Below, in pieces: positions 25,094 through 33,336 of a stretch of 64,000 bases of DNA. The DNA lies in NCBI RefSeq assembly GCF_943193215.1, contig NZ_CALPDH010000002.1:1-64000 (forward strand). Direction: 5' to 3'. Below the pieces are notes generated by a model. The model searched no databases, was not told the DNA's origin, and saw only the letters and a list, made by a program, of their open reading frames with translations. A program made the position numbers and the translations under genes. The DNA comes from Acetatifactor aquisgranensis (GTDB lineage Bacteria > Bacillota > Clostridia > Lachnospirales > Lachnospiraceae). Position 1 is the stretch's first letter; every line of letters begins with the position of its first letter.

Positions 25094-25408
25094 GTGAAAC
25101 CAATTGGTTGGTGCGGCGAAAGCCCGCAGCCCGGTCAGGATACCGATGTGGAAAGCGAAGAGGGGGATGGGACAGAAAAAAACCGGGCAGACGATGTGGG
25201 ATTGTCTGATGTGGGTGCAGTGGAGACCAGAGAGGACTTCCTGAATCTTGACGCAGAAGCCGTGTTTACGGAGGAACTGTTGGAATCTATAGAAACGGCT
25301 GATATCGAAAATTTCCAACCCCATATGGCCGGATTCCCCATTTTACCGAGGGGAAACAGGCAAGCATTAACTTTGGCGTGGCAGACGGGGGTGGCAATCA
25401 ACGGATAG
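25094..25408 (+). other. Unrecognised open frame, possibly a remnant
   Basis: From GTG 25094 a 104-codon frame runs with an acidic composition (VESEEGDGTEKNRADD, then EAVFTEELLESIETADI). No ribosome site or family is evident. Its end overlaps the minus-strand frame at 25367-25652. It could be part of a lost mobile-element gene or chance; I would not treat it as expressed. Confidence 0.2.
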
Positions 25409-25652
25409 GCTGACACAATGATGCGCCAGCCCTTTTCTGTCTAAAGAAATCCTACTGGTTTTACAGTTCCTCAGGCCCTTCATCCGCCCAATAGGAATAA
25501 AGCTGCGCGCGGCCTTATGCCAGTCACGGATGTCCCTGACAAAAATGATGTTGGCCTCCCTGGTGTACTCGGTGAAAGGATGAGCAAAGCAGCGTTCCCG
25601 GGCCGTCTTGATGCGGATGGACTTTCCGTTTTGAAAGATTGGGGGGTTTCAT
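25367..25652 (-). pseudogene. Small gene frameshifted at a C6 tract
   Basis: On the minus strand AAGGAAG stands 8 bases before ATG 25652, which reads MKPP through a run of six C and then a short non-sensical frame. If one C is removed, the frame continues IFQNGKSIRIKTARERC, FAHPFTEYTREANIIFVRD, DWHKAARSFIPIGRMKGL, which looks like genuine protein. I do not recognise the family. The C run lies only seven bases into the gene, where slippage could switch translation on or off, or it may simply be dead. Confidence 0.4.
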
Positions 25653-25819
25653 AGTATTTTCTTCCTTTCCATGTGTGCATCACCTAAACTCCCAGGCTTT
25701 TAGGTATGGTAGTGAGACTGGCTGCATGGGTTCCCGTCAGGTTGTTGACTTGCGGCCGGGAAAAAGGTAGTATACGTCCACCGATGATAGGAATCTGCGG
25801 GAATACAAAGGAGAAACAT

Positions 25820-26419
25820 ATGGGAAATCAATATGGATATGTACGGGTGAGCACAAAGGAACAGAATGAGGACAGGCAACTGATTGCCCTGAACGGGGCG
25901 GAAGTGCCGGAACGGAATATCTATGTGGACAAGCAGTCCGGCAAAGATTTTAACCGTCCCATGTACCAGAAGCTGCTGCGGCGCCTGCGGCCGGACGACC
26001 TGCTCTATATCAAGAGCATAGACCGCCTGGGCCGGGATTACAGGGAGGTGCTGGAGCAGTGGAGGATTCTGACAAAGGAGAAGAAAGTGGATATCGTGGT
26101 GCTGGATATGCCCCTTCTGGACACCAGGCGGGGAAAGGATCTGGTGGGGACCTTTCTGAGCGATATCGTGCTGCAGGTGCTGTCCTTTGTGGCGGAGAAC
26201 GAGCGGAAGAATATCAGGGAAAGGCAGCGGGAGGGAATCGAGGCAGCGAAGCTGCGGGGCGTGCGCTTCGGCAGGCCCGAAAAGCCTCTGACGGAGAATT
26301 TCGAGGAGGTCTGCGGGAGGTGGCTGGCAAAGGAGATATCGGGAAAGGAGGCCGCAAGGCAGTGCGGCATGCCGTCTACATCTTTCTACCGTAAGGCTGA
26401 GAAGTGGAAGAATCGGTAA
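25820..26419 (+). CDS. Small serine resolvase/invertase
   Basis: The 199-aa recombinase has the resolvase catalytic domain (YGYVRVSTKEQNEDRQ with Ser11, then SIDRLGRDYREVLEQW, and the E-helix around FVAENERKNIRERQREG) and a C-terminal helix-turn-helix (WLAKEISGKEAARQCGMPSTSFYRKA). Length is that of Tn3-type resolvases or Gin-like invertases. AAAGGAG precedes ATG 25820. It lies alone at the right edge of the accessory region, just before the hisS promoter. No clear res site is seen. It may be a relic of element resolution or a phase-variation enzyme acting elsewhere. Confidence 0.9.
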   Translation: MGNQYGYVRVSTKEQNEDRQLIALNGAEVPERNIYVDKQSGKDFNRPMYQKLLRRLRPDDLLYIKSIDRLGRDYREVLEQWRILTKEKKVDIVVLDMPLLDTRRGKDLVGTFLSDIVLQVLSFVAENERKNIRERQREGIEAAKLRGVRFGRPEKPLTENFEEVCGRWLAKEISGKEAARQCGMPSTSFYRKAEKWKNR

Positions 26420-26467
26420 AGTGCGGGAGCGCAGGGATTTTCTTATGGCTTTCTTCCTTAGAAAGGA

Positions 26468-26496
26468 TTGACAGTTATCCAAAAAAAATATATGAT
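26468..26496 (+). promoter_or_regulatory. hisS promoter
   Basis: Perfect TTGACA at 26468-26473, 17-bp spacer, TATGAT at 26491-26496. No T-box leader is visible in the 60-base untranslated region. Confidence 0.88.
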
Positions 26497-26555
26497 TATC
26501 CCTGTAAAGGAAAGCTGAGAGGAGGAAGTCGGGCCAAAGCGGCACGACAGGAATT

Positions 26556-27818
26556 ATGGCACTGAGCAAGAAGCCTGTGACAGGCATGAGGGATATTCTG
26601 CCGGAAGAGATGCGGATCCGGGATTATGTGATCAGCGTGATCAAGGATACTTACGGCAGGTTCGGGTTTGCTTCGATAGAGGCTCCCTGTGTGGAGAATA
26701 TCGCGAATTTGACGAATAAGCAGGGCGGAGACAATGAGAAGCTGATATTCAAGATTTTGAAGCGGGGCGAGAAGCTGAACGTGGCGGAGGCCGCCACGGA
26801 GGAGGAAGTGGTGGACGGCGGCCTGCGCTATGATCTGACGGTGCCGCTGGTGCGCTATTATTCCAATAACGCGGCGCAGCTGCTGACGCCCTTTAAGGCG
26901 TTGCAGACGGGCAATGTGTGGAGGGCTGAGAGGCCCCAGAGGGGACGGTTCCGCCAGTTCACGCAGTGCGATATCGATATTTTCGGAGAGGCCTCCAATC
27001 TGGCGGAAATCGAACTGATATTGGCTACCACCACCACCCTGGGGCGGCTTGGCTTTCAGGGATTTGAAATCCGTATCAATGACAGGCAGCTGCTGAAAGC
27101 CATGGCTGTGGCCGGCGGTTTCGCGGAAGAGGTCTGCGACAATGTGTTCATTACCCTGGACAAGATGGATAAAATCGGGATGGACGGTGTGGAGGCCGAA
27201 CTTCTGGAGAACGGCTATGCAAAAGAGACGGTGGACAAGTATCTGGAGCTGTACCGGGGACTGGAGCAGGCGGAGAACGGCATAGCTTTCCTGGCAGGAA
27301 AGCTGGAGGGCGTGCTGGACGTTAGCCTCATGGAGGGGCTGCAGGAAATCATCGACAGCGTGAATGCGGCGAAGACGGCGGATTTCAAAATGGTATTCGA
27401 TCCTACGCTGGTCAGGGGGATGTCTTATTACACGGGGACTATCTTTGAGATTGCCATCCCGGGTTTTGGCGGCAGCTGCGGCGGTGGCGGCAGGTATGAT
27501 AAGATGGTAGGGAAGTTCACCGGCAAGGATGTGCCGGCGTGCGGATTTTCGATTGGATTTGAACGGATTATCATGCTCCTGATGGAGAGCGGATTCCAGA
27601 TTCCTGACAGGCCGGCGAGAGTGGCTTATCTGGTGGAAAAAGGCGTAGAGGGGCAGGCGCTTTACGATGTGATGGCCAGGGCGCAGGCGGCCAGGGAGAG
27701 CGGCGCCCAGGTGCTGGTAGTCCGGATGAACAAAAACAAGAAGTTCCAGAAAGAGCAGTTGGAAGCCCAGGGGTATGAGGAATTCGTGGAATTCTATAAG
27801 GAAGCGCTGAAAAAGTGA
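26556..27818 (+). CDS. hisS: Histidyl-tRNA synthetase
   Basis: The 420-aa class II synthetase joins histidine to tRNA-His. Motif 1 surrounds KPVTGMRDILPEEM, motif 2 is visible as WRAERPQRGRFRQFTQCDIDIFGE (residues about 114-137, read here in parts), and the histidine-specific loop is LVRGMSYYTGTIFEI. The glycine-rich GFGGSCGGGGRYDKM segment precedes motif 3 (GFSIGFERI). The C-terminal anticodon domain is present. Length is normal. The ribosome site (AGGA) is unusually close to ATG 26556, but conserved sequence begins at residue 6, so this start is kept. It stands 120 bp before aspS. Confidence 0.95.
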   Translation: MALSKKPVTGMRDILPEEMRIRDYVISVIKDTYGRFGFASIEAPCVENIANLTNKQGGDNEKLIFKILKRGEKLNVAEAATEEEVVDGGLRYDLTVPLVRYYSNNAAQLLTPFKALQTGNVWRAERPQRGRFRQFTQCDIDIFGEASNLAEIELILATTTTLGRLGFQGFEIRINDRQLLKAMAVAGGFAEEVCDNVFITLDKMDKIGMDGVEAELLENGYAKETVDKYLELYRGLEQAENGIAFLAGKLEGVLDVSLMEGLQEIIDSVNAAKTADFKMVFDPTLVRGMSYYTGTIFEIAIPGFGGSCGGGGRYDKMVGKFTGKDVPACGFSIGFERIIMLLMESGFQIPDRPARVAYLVEKGVEGQALYDVMARAQAARESGAQVLVVRMNKNKKFQKEQLEAQGYEEFVEFYKEALKK

Positions 27819-27937
27819 GAGCCATGGAATTTGAAAACGGCCCCGCCGGCAGGGAGAGCCTGTACGGGCAAAAACAGACAGAAGACTACATAATAAAGAA
27901 TGCCCTATAGAAAAAGGGACAGAAAACGAGGAACGAT

Positions 27938-29719
27938 ATGGCAGAGTCAATGAAAGGATTGAAGAGGACACATCGCTGCGGGGAAATTTCCGCGGCAAAT
28001 GCGGGGGAGAAAGTCACCGTCATGGGCTGGGTGCAGAAGCAGCGCAACAAGGGCGGCATCATTTTCGTGGATTTGCGTGACCGGGCAGGCATCCTGCAGG
28101 TCATTTTCGAGGAGGCCGACTGTGGCCGGGAGAATTTCGCCAAAGCGGAGAAACTGCGCAGCGAGTTCGTAGTGGCAGTGACGGGCAAAGTGGAGAAGCG
28201 CGCAGGCGCGGTGAACGCAAACCTGTCTACAGGAGAGATTGAAGTGAGGGCGGATGGATTAAGGATTCTGTCCGAGGCGGAGACGCCGCCATTTCCCATT
28301 GAGGCGGATTCCAAGACCAAGGAGGAGCTGCGCCTGAAATACCGCTACCTTGACCTGCGCAGGCCCGATCTGCAGAAGAATCTCATGCTGCGCAGCAGGA
28401 TAACGGCAGCAGTTCATGCCTTTTTATCGGAAGAGGGCTTTCTGGAGGTAGAGACGCCTGTTTTGAACAAATCCACGCCGGAAGGGGCAAGGGATTACCT
28501 GGTGCCCAGCAGGATTCATCAGGGCTGTTTCTATGCGCTTCCTCAGTCGCCGCAGATTTTCAAGCAGCTGCTGATGTGCTCGGGATACGACAGGTACTTC
28601 CAGATTGCAAAGTGTTTCAGAGACGAGGATCTGAGGGCGGACAGGCAGCCGGAGTTTACCCAGATCGACCTGGAGATGTCCTTTGTGGATACAGAAGACG
28701 TGATCGACGTCACGGAGCGGATGGTGGCGAATGTCTGCAGGGAGGCTGTGGGCCTGGAGGTGCCGCTTCCCATCAAGAGGATGACCTGGGACGAGGCTAT
28801 GAACCGCTTCGGCTCCGACAAGCCGGATACCCGATTCGGCATGGAGCTGGTGGATGTGTCGGAGGCGGTAAAGGGCTGTGGATTCGGCGTGTTCACTGGC
28901 GCGCTGGAGGCCGGCGGCAGCGTCCGGGGCATCAATGTCAAGGGACAGGCCGAGATGCCCAGAAAGAAGATTGACGCTCTGGTGGAGTTTGCCAAAGGAT
29001 ACGGCGTGAAGGGACTGGCATATCTGTCCGTGCAGCCGGACGGCAGCTATAAATCCTCTTTCGCGAAGTTCATGACGGAGGAGGAGCTGAAGAAACTGGT
29101 GGCGGCCATGGCCGGTGAGCCGGGAGACCTGCTTCTCTTCGCGGCGGATAAATTGAAACTGGTATGGTCCGTGCTGGGCGCGCTTCGCGTGGAGTTGGCA
29201 AAGCAGCTGGGGATGCTTGATGAGAACCGGTACAATTTCCTGTGGGTGACAGAGTTTCCTGAGTTTGAGTGGAGCGAGGAAGAGGGACGGTATATGGCCA
29301 TGCACCATCCTTTCACCATGCCCATGGAGGAAGATCTGGAATTCCTGGAGACTGAGCCCGGCAGAGTAAGAGCGAAAGCTTACGACATTGTAGTCAATGG
29401 AATGGAGCTGGGCGGCGGCAGCGTCAGGATTTTCCAGAGCGATGTGCAGGAGAGGATGTTCGAAGCTCTTGGCTTTACGAAAGAGAAAGCCCACGAGCAG
29501 TTCGGCTTCCTGCTGGACGCCTTTAAATATGGGGTTCCGCCTCACGCCGGGCTGGCCATTGGACTGGAGCGTTTCGTCATGCAGCTTGCTCAGACGGACA
29601 ATATTCGCGATGTCATAGCGTTCCCTAAGATTAAGGATGCGTCCTGTCTGATGTCAGAAGCGCCGGGTACTGTGGATCCTAAGCAGCTGGAGGAGCTGCA
29701 TCTGCAGGTGACGGAGTAG
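27938..29719 (+). CDS. aspS: Aspartyl-tRNA synthetase
   Basis: The 593-aa class IIb enzyme has an N-terminal OB-fold anticodon domain (VTVMGWVQKQRNKGGIIFVD). It continues with motif 1 (ITAAVHAFLSEEGFLEVETP), motif 2 (KCFRDEDLRADRQPEFTQID), the bacterial GAD insertion (about residues 290-420) and motif 3 (AGLAIGLERFVM). The bacterial type with GAD insertion may charge tRNA-Asn too if asparagine is made on tRNA; this cannot be decided here. It follows hisS, the usual clostridial order, and the phosphopantetheinyl transferase gene begins two bases after its stop. Confidence 0.96.
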   Translation: MAESMKGLKRTHRCGEISAANAGEKVTVMGWVQKQRNKGGIIFVDLRDRAGILQVIFEEADCGRENFAKAEKLRSEFVVAVTGKVEKRAGAVNANLSTGEIEVRADGLRILSEAETPPFPIEADSKTKEELRLKYRYLDLRRPDLQKNLMLRSRITAAVHAFLSEEGFLEVETPVLNKSTPEGARDYLVPSRIHQGCFYALPQSPQIFKQLLMCSGYDRYFQIAKCFRDEDLRADRQPEFTQIDLEMSFVDTEDVIDVTERMVANVCREAVGLEVPLPIKRMTWDEAMNRFGSDKPDTRFGMELVDVSEAVKGCGFGVFTGALEAGGSVRGINVKGQAEMPRKKIDALVEFAKGYGVKGLAYLSVQPDGSYKSSFAKFMTEEELKKLVAAMAGEPGDLLLFAADKLKLVWSVLGALRVELAKQLGMLDENRYNFLWVTEFPEFEWSEEEGRYMAMHHPFTMPMEEDLEFLETEPGRVRAKAYDIVVNGMELGGGSVRIFQSDVQERMFEALGFTKEKAHEQFGFLLDAFKYGVPPHAGLAIGLERFVMQLAQTDNIRDVIAFPKIKDASCLMSEAPGTVDPKQLEELHLQVTE

Positions 29720-29721
29720 GG

Positions 29722-30435
29722 ATGTATTCTGCGAAGTATCTCTTATCTATAGAAGAATTTGATGAGGCCCTCTTGCAGAGGGCCTTTTCCAGAGTGGACG
29801 AGGCGAGGCGGAAGAAGGCTGAGCGGATGAGAAATGCTAAATCCAGGGCGGCATGCCTGGGAGCGGGGCTTCTGCTGCAGCTGGCAGTGGGGGAAGCGCT
29901 CTGCGGGACAGGCGCGGACTTGAACTTCCTCAAAGAGAGGAGAGATGGTTTGCCGAATGGAATAAGATGTTATTCCGTGCGCGAATTGCTGGAGACTCTG
30001 GGGGAGACGCCCTGTATTCCCGTTAAATACAGATATAATAAGAATGGGAAACCGTATTTCGCGGAACTTCCGTTTTATTTCAATCTGTCGCATTCCGGCA
30101 AATATGTCCTGTGCGGGCTGTCTGAGGAGGAAATAGGCGCAGATATCCAGCAGCACTGTGCCTGCGACAGGAGACGGCTGGCTGGCCGCTTTTTCTCCGA
30201 GCAGGAAAAGGGGGCATTGGAGGCTTGCGGAGAGGAGGAAGCCTTGTTTTTTCGGATATGGGCGAGGAAAGAAGCCTATGGCAAGCTGACAGGAGAGGGC
30301 GTCGCGCATGTGCTGGACATGAATCTGATGATGGAAAAACGGATGGTTGTAAACGGCAGAGGAGTGGAGTTTGAGGAGATTGACGGCATTGCCGGATACA
30401 GCATTGCTTTCTGCCGATATTCAAAAATGGATTGA
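29722..30435 (+). CDS. 4'-phosphopantetheinyl transferase (Sfp-type)
   Basis: The 237-aa enzyme moves phosphopantetheine from CoA to a carrier-protein serine. Sfp-family motifs are clear: KNGKPYF, FNLSHSGKYVLCGLS, the metal-binding EIGADIQ, and FFRIWARKEAYGKLTGEG (W-x-x-KEA). ATG 29722 starts two bases after the aspS stop, so translation is coupled; the upstream GGAG lies within aspS. No polyketide, peptide-synthetase or fatty-acid cluster adjoins it, so it may serve a cluster elsewhere. Confidence 0.9.
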   Translation: MYSAKYLLSIEEFDEALLQRAFSRVDEARRKKAERMRNAKSRAACLGAGLLLQLAVGEALCGTGADLNFLKERRDGLPNGIRCYSVRELLETLGETPCIPVKYRYNKNGKPYFAELPFYFNLSHSGKYVLCGLSEEEIGADIQQHCACDRRRLAGRFFSEQEKGALEACGEEEALFFRIWARKEAYGKLTGEGVAHVLDMNLMMEKRMVVNGRGVEFEEIDGIAGYSIAFCRYSKMD

Positions 30436-30479
30436 CATGACCTGCCGCAAAAGGCGGGCAGAGGGGACATAGGAGAAAA

Positions 30480-30929
30480 ATGGAACGGTCAGAAAATGTG
30501 ATTCTTACGAATATGTGCATGGTCTGTGAGGGCAGGAAAGTGCTGGTGGAAGAGAAGATATTTGAGGACGGCAAGGGCATTGTCTTTCCCGGCGGGCATG
30601 TAGAGATGCATGAGCCCCTTGTGGATTCCGTAATCCGCGAGATTTACGAGGAAACGAATCTGACAATAGAAAGCCCGCGGCTTTGCGGCGTCAAGGACTG
30701 GGTGGAAGAAGACGGGAGAAGGTATGTAGTCTTTCTGTTCAAGACAGACAGATTCTCCGGGGAGCTGAAATCTTCTGATGAGGGGCAAGTCTTCTGGACG
30801 GATATCGACACTATTCTGGAATTGCCCGTCATATGGCATATGGACCGCATGCTGCGCATTTTTGATAAAGAGGAATTCGCGGAGCTGTTCCTTGAGGTGG
30901 AGAATGGCTGGAAGCCGGTGCTGAAATAA
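30480..30929 (+). CDS. Nudix hydrolase (MutT-like)
   Basis: The 149-aa protein has a complete Nudix box beginning GHVEMHE and ending REIYEETNL at about residues 39-61, with Asn in place of the final conserved Gly. Such enzymes cleave nucleoside diphosphate derivatives, often oxidised dGTP, but the exact substrate is not predictable. AGGAGAAAA precedes ATG 30480. It is in line with the aspS and transferase genes and faces a minus-strand gene 30 bp downstream. Confidence 0.88.
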   Translation: MERSENVILTNMCMVCEGRKVLVEEKIFEDGKGIVFPGGHVEMHEPLVDSVIREIYEETNLTIESPRLCGVKDWVEEDGRRYVVFLFKTDRFSGELKSSDEGQVFWTDIDTILELPVIWHMDRMLRIFDKEEFAELFLEVENGWKPVLK

Positions 30930-30958
30930 GGTGTCATTTCTCAAAGGAATTCGTTTCC

Positions 30959-31345
30959 CTAGTCAGCCGTGAACGGGTCGCCGACGTCCAGCCGGAAGGG
31001 CTGCGCGGAAGACGGACCATTGGCCGCCGGAGCGGAATCGTCCCTGGGCGGGACTGAAATGTCAGGTGCGGCCGTAGCCGGGGACTTACATGTCATCGGA
31101 ACAGAAGCGGAGGGCGTAAGCGTAGCCGGGCGTGAGGGTTTCAGTGCGGCCGGTACGGACGGACAGGTCGGCGGTTCGCAGATTTGTCCGAACTGTCTGC
31201 CGAATTGCAGATTTGCCTGAATGAGATTATACTGCATCAGGATTTTCAAAGTCTGGGAAAGGCATTCCGGTGTATTGCAGTTCACCTCGCAGATATCTTT
31301 CAGGGAGTGTGAAAGGTTCAGGATATCCTGGGATGTAATCGCCAT
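30959..31345 (-). CDS. Hypothetical protein with Pro/Ala/Ser-rich tail
   Basis: The 128-aa protein is not recognised. Residues 1-60 (MAITSQDILNLSHSLKDICE, then LSQTLKILMQYNLIQANLQF) are predicted helical with several Cys. Residues 65-128 are rich in Pro, Ala, Ser and Thr and likely disordered. ATG 31345 has GGAG at suitable distance, and a TATAAT box on the minus strand near 31371 could be its -10; the longer frame to 31504 would start upstream of that box. The opposite strand also has an open frame, so coding is probable but not certain. Confidence 0.5.
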   Translation of the reverse strand: MAITSQDILNLSHSLKDICEVNCNTPECLSQTLKILMQYNLIQANLQFGRQFGQICEPPTCPSVPAALKPSRPATLTPSASVPMTCKSPATAAPDISVPPRDDSAPAANGPSSAQPFRLDVGDPFTAD

Positions 31346-31515
31346 AACGGTCTCCGGCAGGATTCTTTTCTTTATATTATATTCCGGCAGAGCGTTTTGG
31401 TTACCGGGGAAGCGCGATGCGGGTACAAAGGAAAGAGCAGAACGCGAAATAGAATCAGACAGGCATGAAAGCCGGATAAATACAAGGAAGTAACGGAAAG
31501 GCATGGTAATGAAGT

Positions 31516-33336
31516 ATGAAAAAGCTGATGAAATTCTTGAGCGACTACAAAAAAGAGTCTGTCCTTGCGCCGCTCTTTAAGCTGCTGGAAGCTTTCTTCG
31601 AGCTGCTGGTGCCGCTGGTGATGGCCAGCATCATCGACAGGGGCATCAATGTGGGCGGTGCCGGAGGGCCGGACACGGCCCATATCTGGCGGATGGGCTT
31701 ATGTCTCCTGGCCCTGGCAGTGGTGGGGCTGGTGTCCTCCATCACGGCCCAGTTCTTCGCCGCCAAGGCGGCGGTGGGCTTCTCCGCGAAGCTCCGCCAG
31801 GCCCTGTTCGACCATATCCAGGGTCTGGATTTCACCAATGTGGACAAAGCGGGCACGTCCACCATGATCACCCGCATGACCAGCGATGTGAACCAGATCC
31901 AGTCCGGCGTGAACCTGGTGCTGCGCCTGTTCCTGAGGTCTCCCATCATTGTGTTCGGGGCCATGATCATGGCTTTCACCATCGATGTGAAGAGCGCGCT
32001 GGTGTTCGTGGTGGCGATACCGCTTCTGGCCATCGTGGTGTTCGGCATCATGATATGGACCATGCCTTTGTATAAAAAGGTACAGGCCAACCTGGACAGG
32101 GTGCTTGGCGTCACAAGGGAGAACCTTACAGGCGTCCGCGTCATCCGGGCCTTCCATCAGGAGGAAAAGGAAGAGGAGCGTTTCAGGGGGCACACAAAAG
32201 CCCTTGCGGACAGCCAGGTCTTCGTAGGAAAAATCAGCGCCGTGATGAATCCGGTGACCTATGTGGTGGTGAACGGCGCGATTATCGTTCTGATTTATAT
32301 CGGCGCTCTTCAGGTGAACGTGGGGAACCTGACTCAGGGCGAGGTAGTGGCCATCATCAACTACATGTCCCAGATTCTGGTGGAGCTGGTGAAGCTGGCA
32401 AACCTGATCATCACGGTCACAAAGGCGCTGGCCTGCGCAGACCGGGTGGCGGGCGTATTTGAGATTCAGAATGAGGACTGGATGACCGCAGGGCGACAGG
32501 TTTCCGACGGGAAGGCACAGACGGTACAGCCTGGAAGCGGTACCGGCGAGACGCCTTTCCTGCAGTTCGACCATGTATCCCTGACATACGCCGGAGCGGG
32601 TGCCGAGACGCTGCATGACATCGACTTTACGGTAAACAAAGGCGACACCATCGGCGTCATCGGCGGCACGGGTTCCGGCAAGTCTTCCCTGATCAACCTG
32701 ATTCCCGGCTTCTATCCCGCCACGGAGGGATGCATCCGGCTGGAGGGCAGGGACATCCGCCAGATGCCGGAGAGCGAGCTGCGCCAGATAGTGGGCATGG
32801 TGCCCCAGAAAGCCGTACTGTTCAAGGGAACCATCCGCAGTAATCTCCAGTGGGGCAAGCCGGACGCCACGGAAGACGAGATGTGGCAGGCCATCGACAC
32901 GGCCCAGGCCAGGGAAGTGGTAGAGGGCAAACGGGACGGCCTGGACGCGGAAATCGCCCAAAACGGCAAGAACCTGTCCGGCGGCCAGAGACAGCGGCTG
33001 ACCATCGCCAGGGCATTGGTGCGCAAGCCCCAGATATTGATTCTGGACGACAGCGCCTCCGCACTGGACTATGCCACGGACGCCAGGCTGCGGACAGCGC
33101 TTAAGAAAGTGGAGGGCGGCACCACCACATTCATCGTCTCCCAGCGTGCCTCCTCCATCCGCCATGCGGACAAAATCATCGTGCTGGACGACGGAGAGAT
33201 GGCGGGCATAGGAACCCATGACCAGCTCCTCGAGAACTGCGATGTGTACAGAGAAATCTATTTCTCCCAATATCCCGAAGAACGCTTGAAAGCAGCCAAA
33301 ACAGAGAAAGGAGGCCAGCAGCATGGCAGCAGATAA
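31516..33336 (+). CDS. Heterodimeric ABC exporter subunit A (degenerate site)
   Basis: The 606-aa half-transporter has an N-terminal six-helix exporter domain (about residues 15-310) and a nucleotide-binding domain with Walker A GGTGSGKSS, signature LSGGQRQRL and Walker B LILDDSASALD. The catalytic Glu is replaced by Asp, and the switch His by Gln (IVSQRASS), which are marks of the non-hydrolysing half of BmrC/TM287-type exporters. It overlaps its partner by 14 bases. Multidrug or lipid export is the usual role. The ribosome site of ATG 31516 is weak. Confidence 0.92.
   Translation: MKKLMKFLSDYKKESVLAPLFKLLEAFFELLVPLVMASIIDRGINVGGAGGPDTAHIWRMGLCLLALAVVGLVSSITAQFFAAKAAVGFSAKLRQALFDHIQGLDFTNVDKAGTSTMITRMTSDVNQIQSGVNLVLRLFLRSPIIVFGAMIMAFTIDVKSALVFVVAIPLLAIVVFGIMIWTMPLYKKVQANLDRVLGVTRENLTGVRVIRAFHQEEKEEERFRGHTKALADSQVFVGKISAVMNPVTYVVVNGAIIVLIYIGALQVNVGNLTQGEVVAIINYMSQILVELVKLANLIITVTKALACADRVAGVFEIQNEDWMTAGRQVSDGKAQTVQPGSGTGETPFLQFDHVSLTYAGAGAETLHDIDFTVNKGDTIGVIGGTGSGKSSLINLIPGFYPATEGCIRLEGRDIRQMPESELRQIVGMVPQKAVLFKGTIRSNLQWGKPDATEDEMWQAIDTAQAREVVEGKRDGLDAEIAQNGKNLSGGQRQRLTIARALVRKPQILILDDSASALDYATDARLRTALKKVEGGTTTFIVSQRASSIRHADKIIVLDDGEMAGIGTHDQLLENCDVYREIYFSQYPEERLKAAKTEKGGQQHGSR

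Noticed and set aside
25094..25150. Bases resembling the 3' end of a cobalamin riboswitch (GGTCAGGATACC after GCCCGCAGCCC)
   Set aside because: The essential core (GGTGAAA-TCC and GCGGTCCCGCCACTG-like parts) is not found upstream and no B12-related gene follows, so at most it is a short relic or chance.
26496..27998. A 500-codon minus-strand open frame
   Set aside because: Opposite hisS and starting within the aspS region; no motif or ribosome site.
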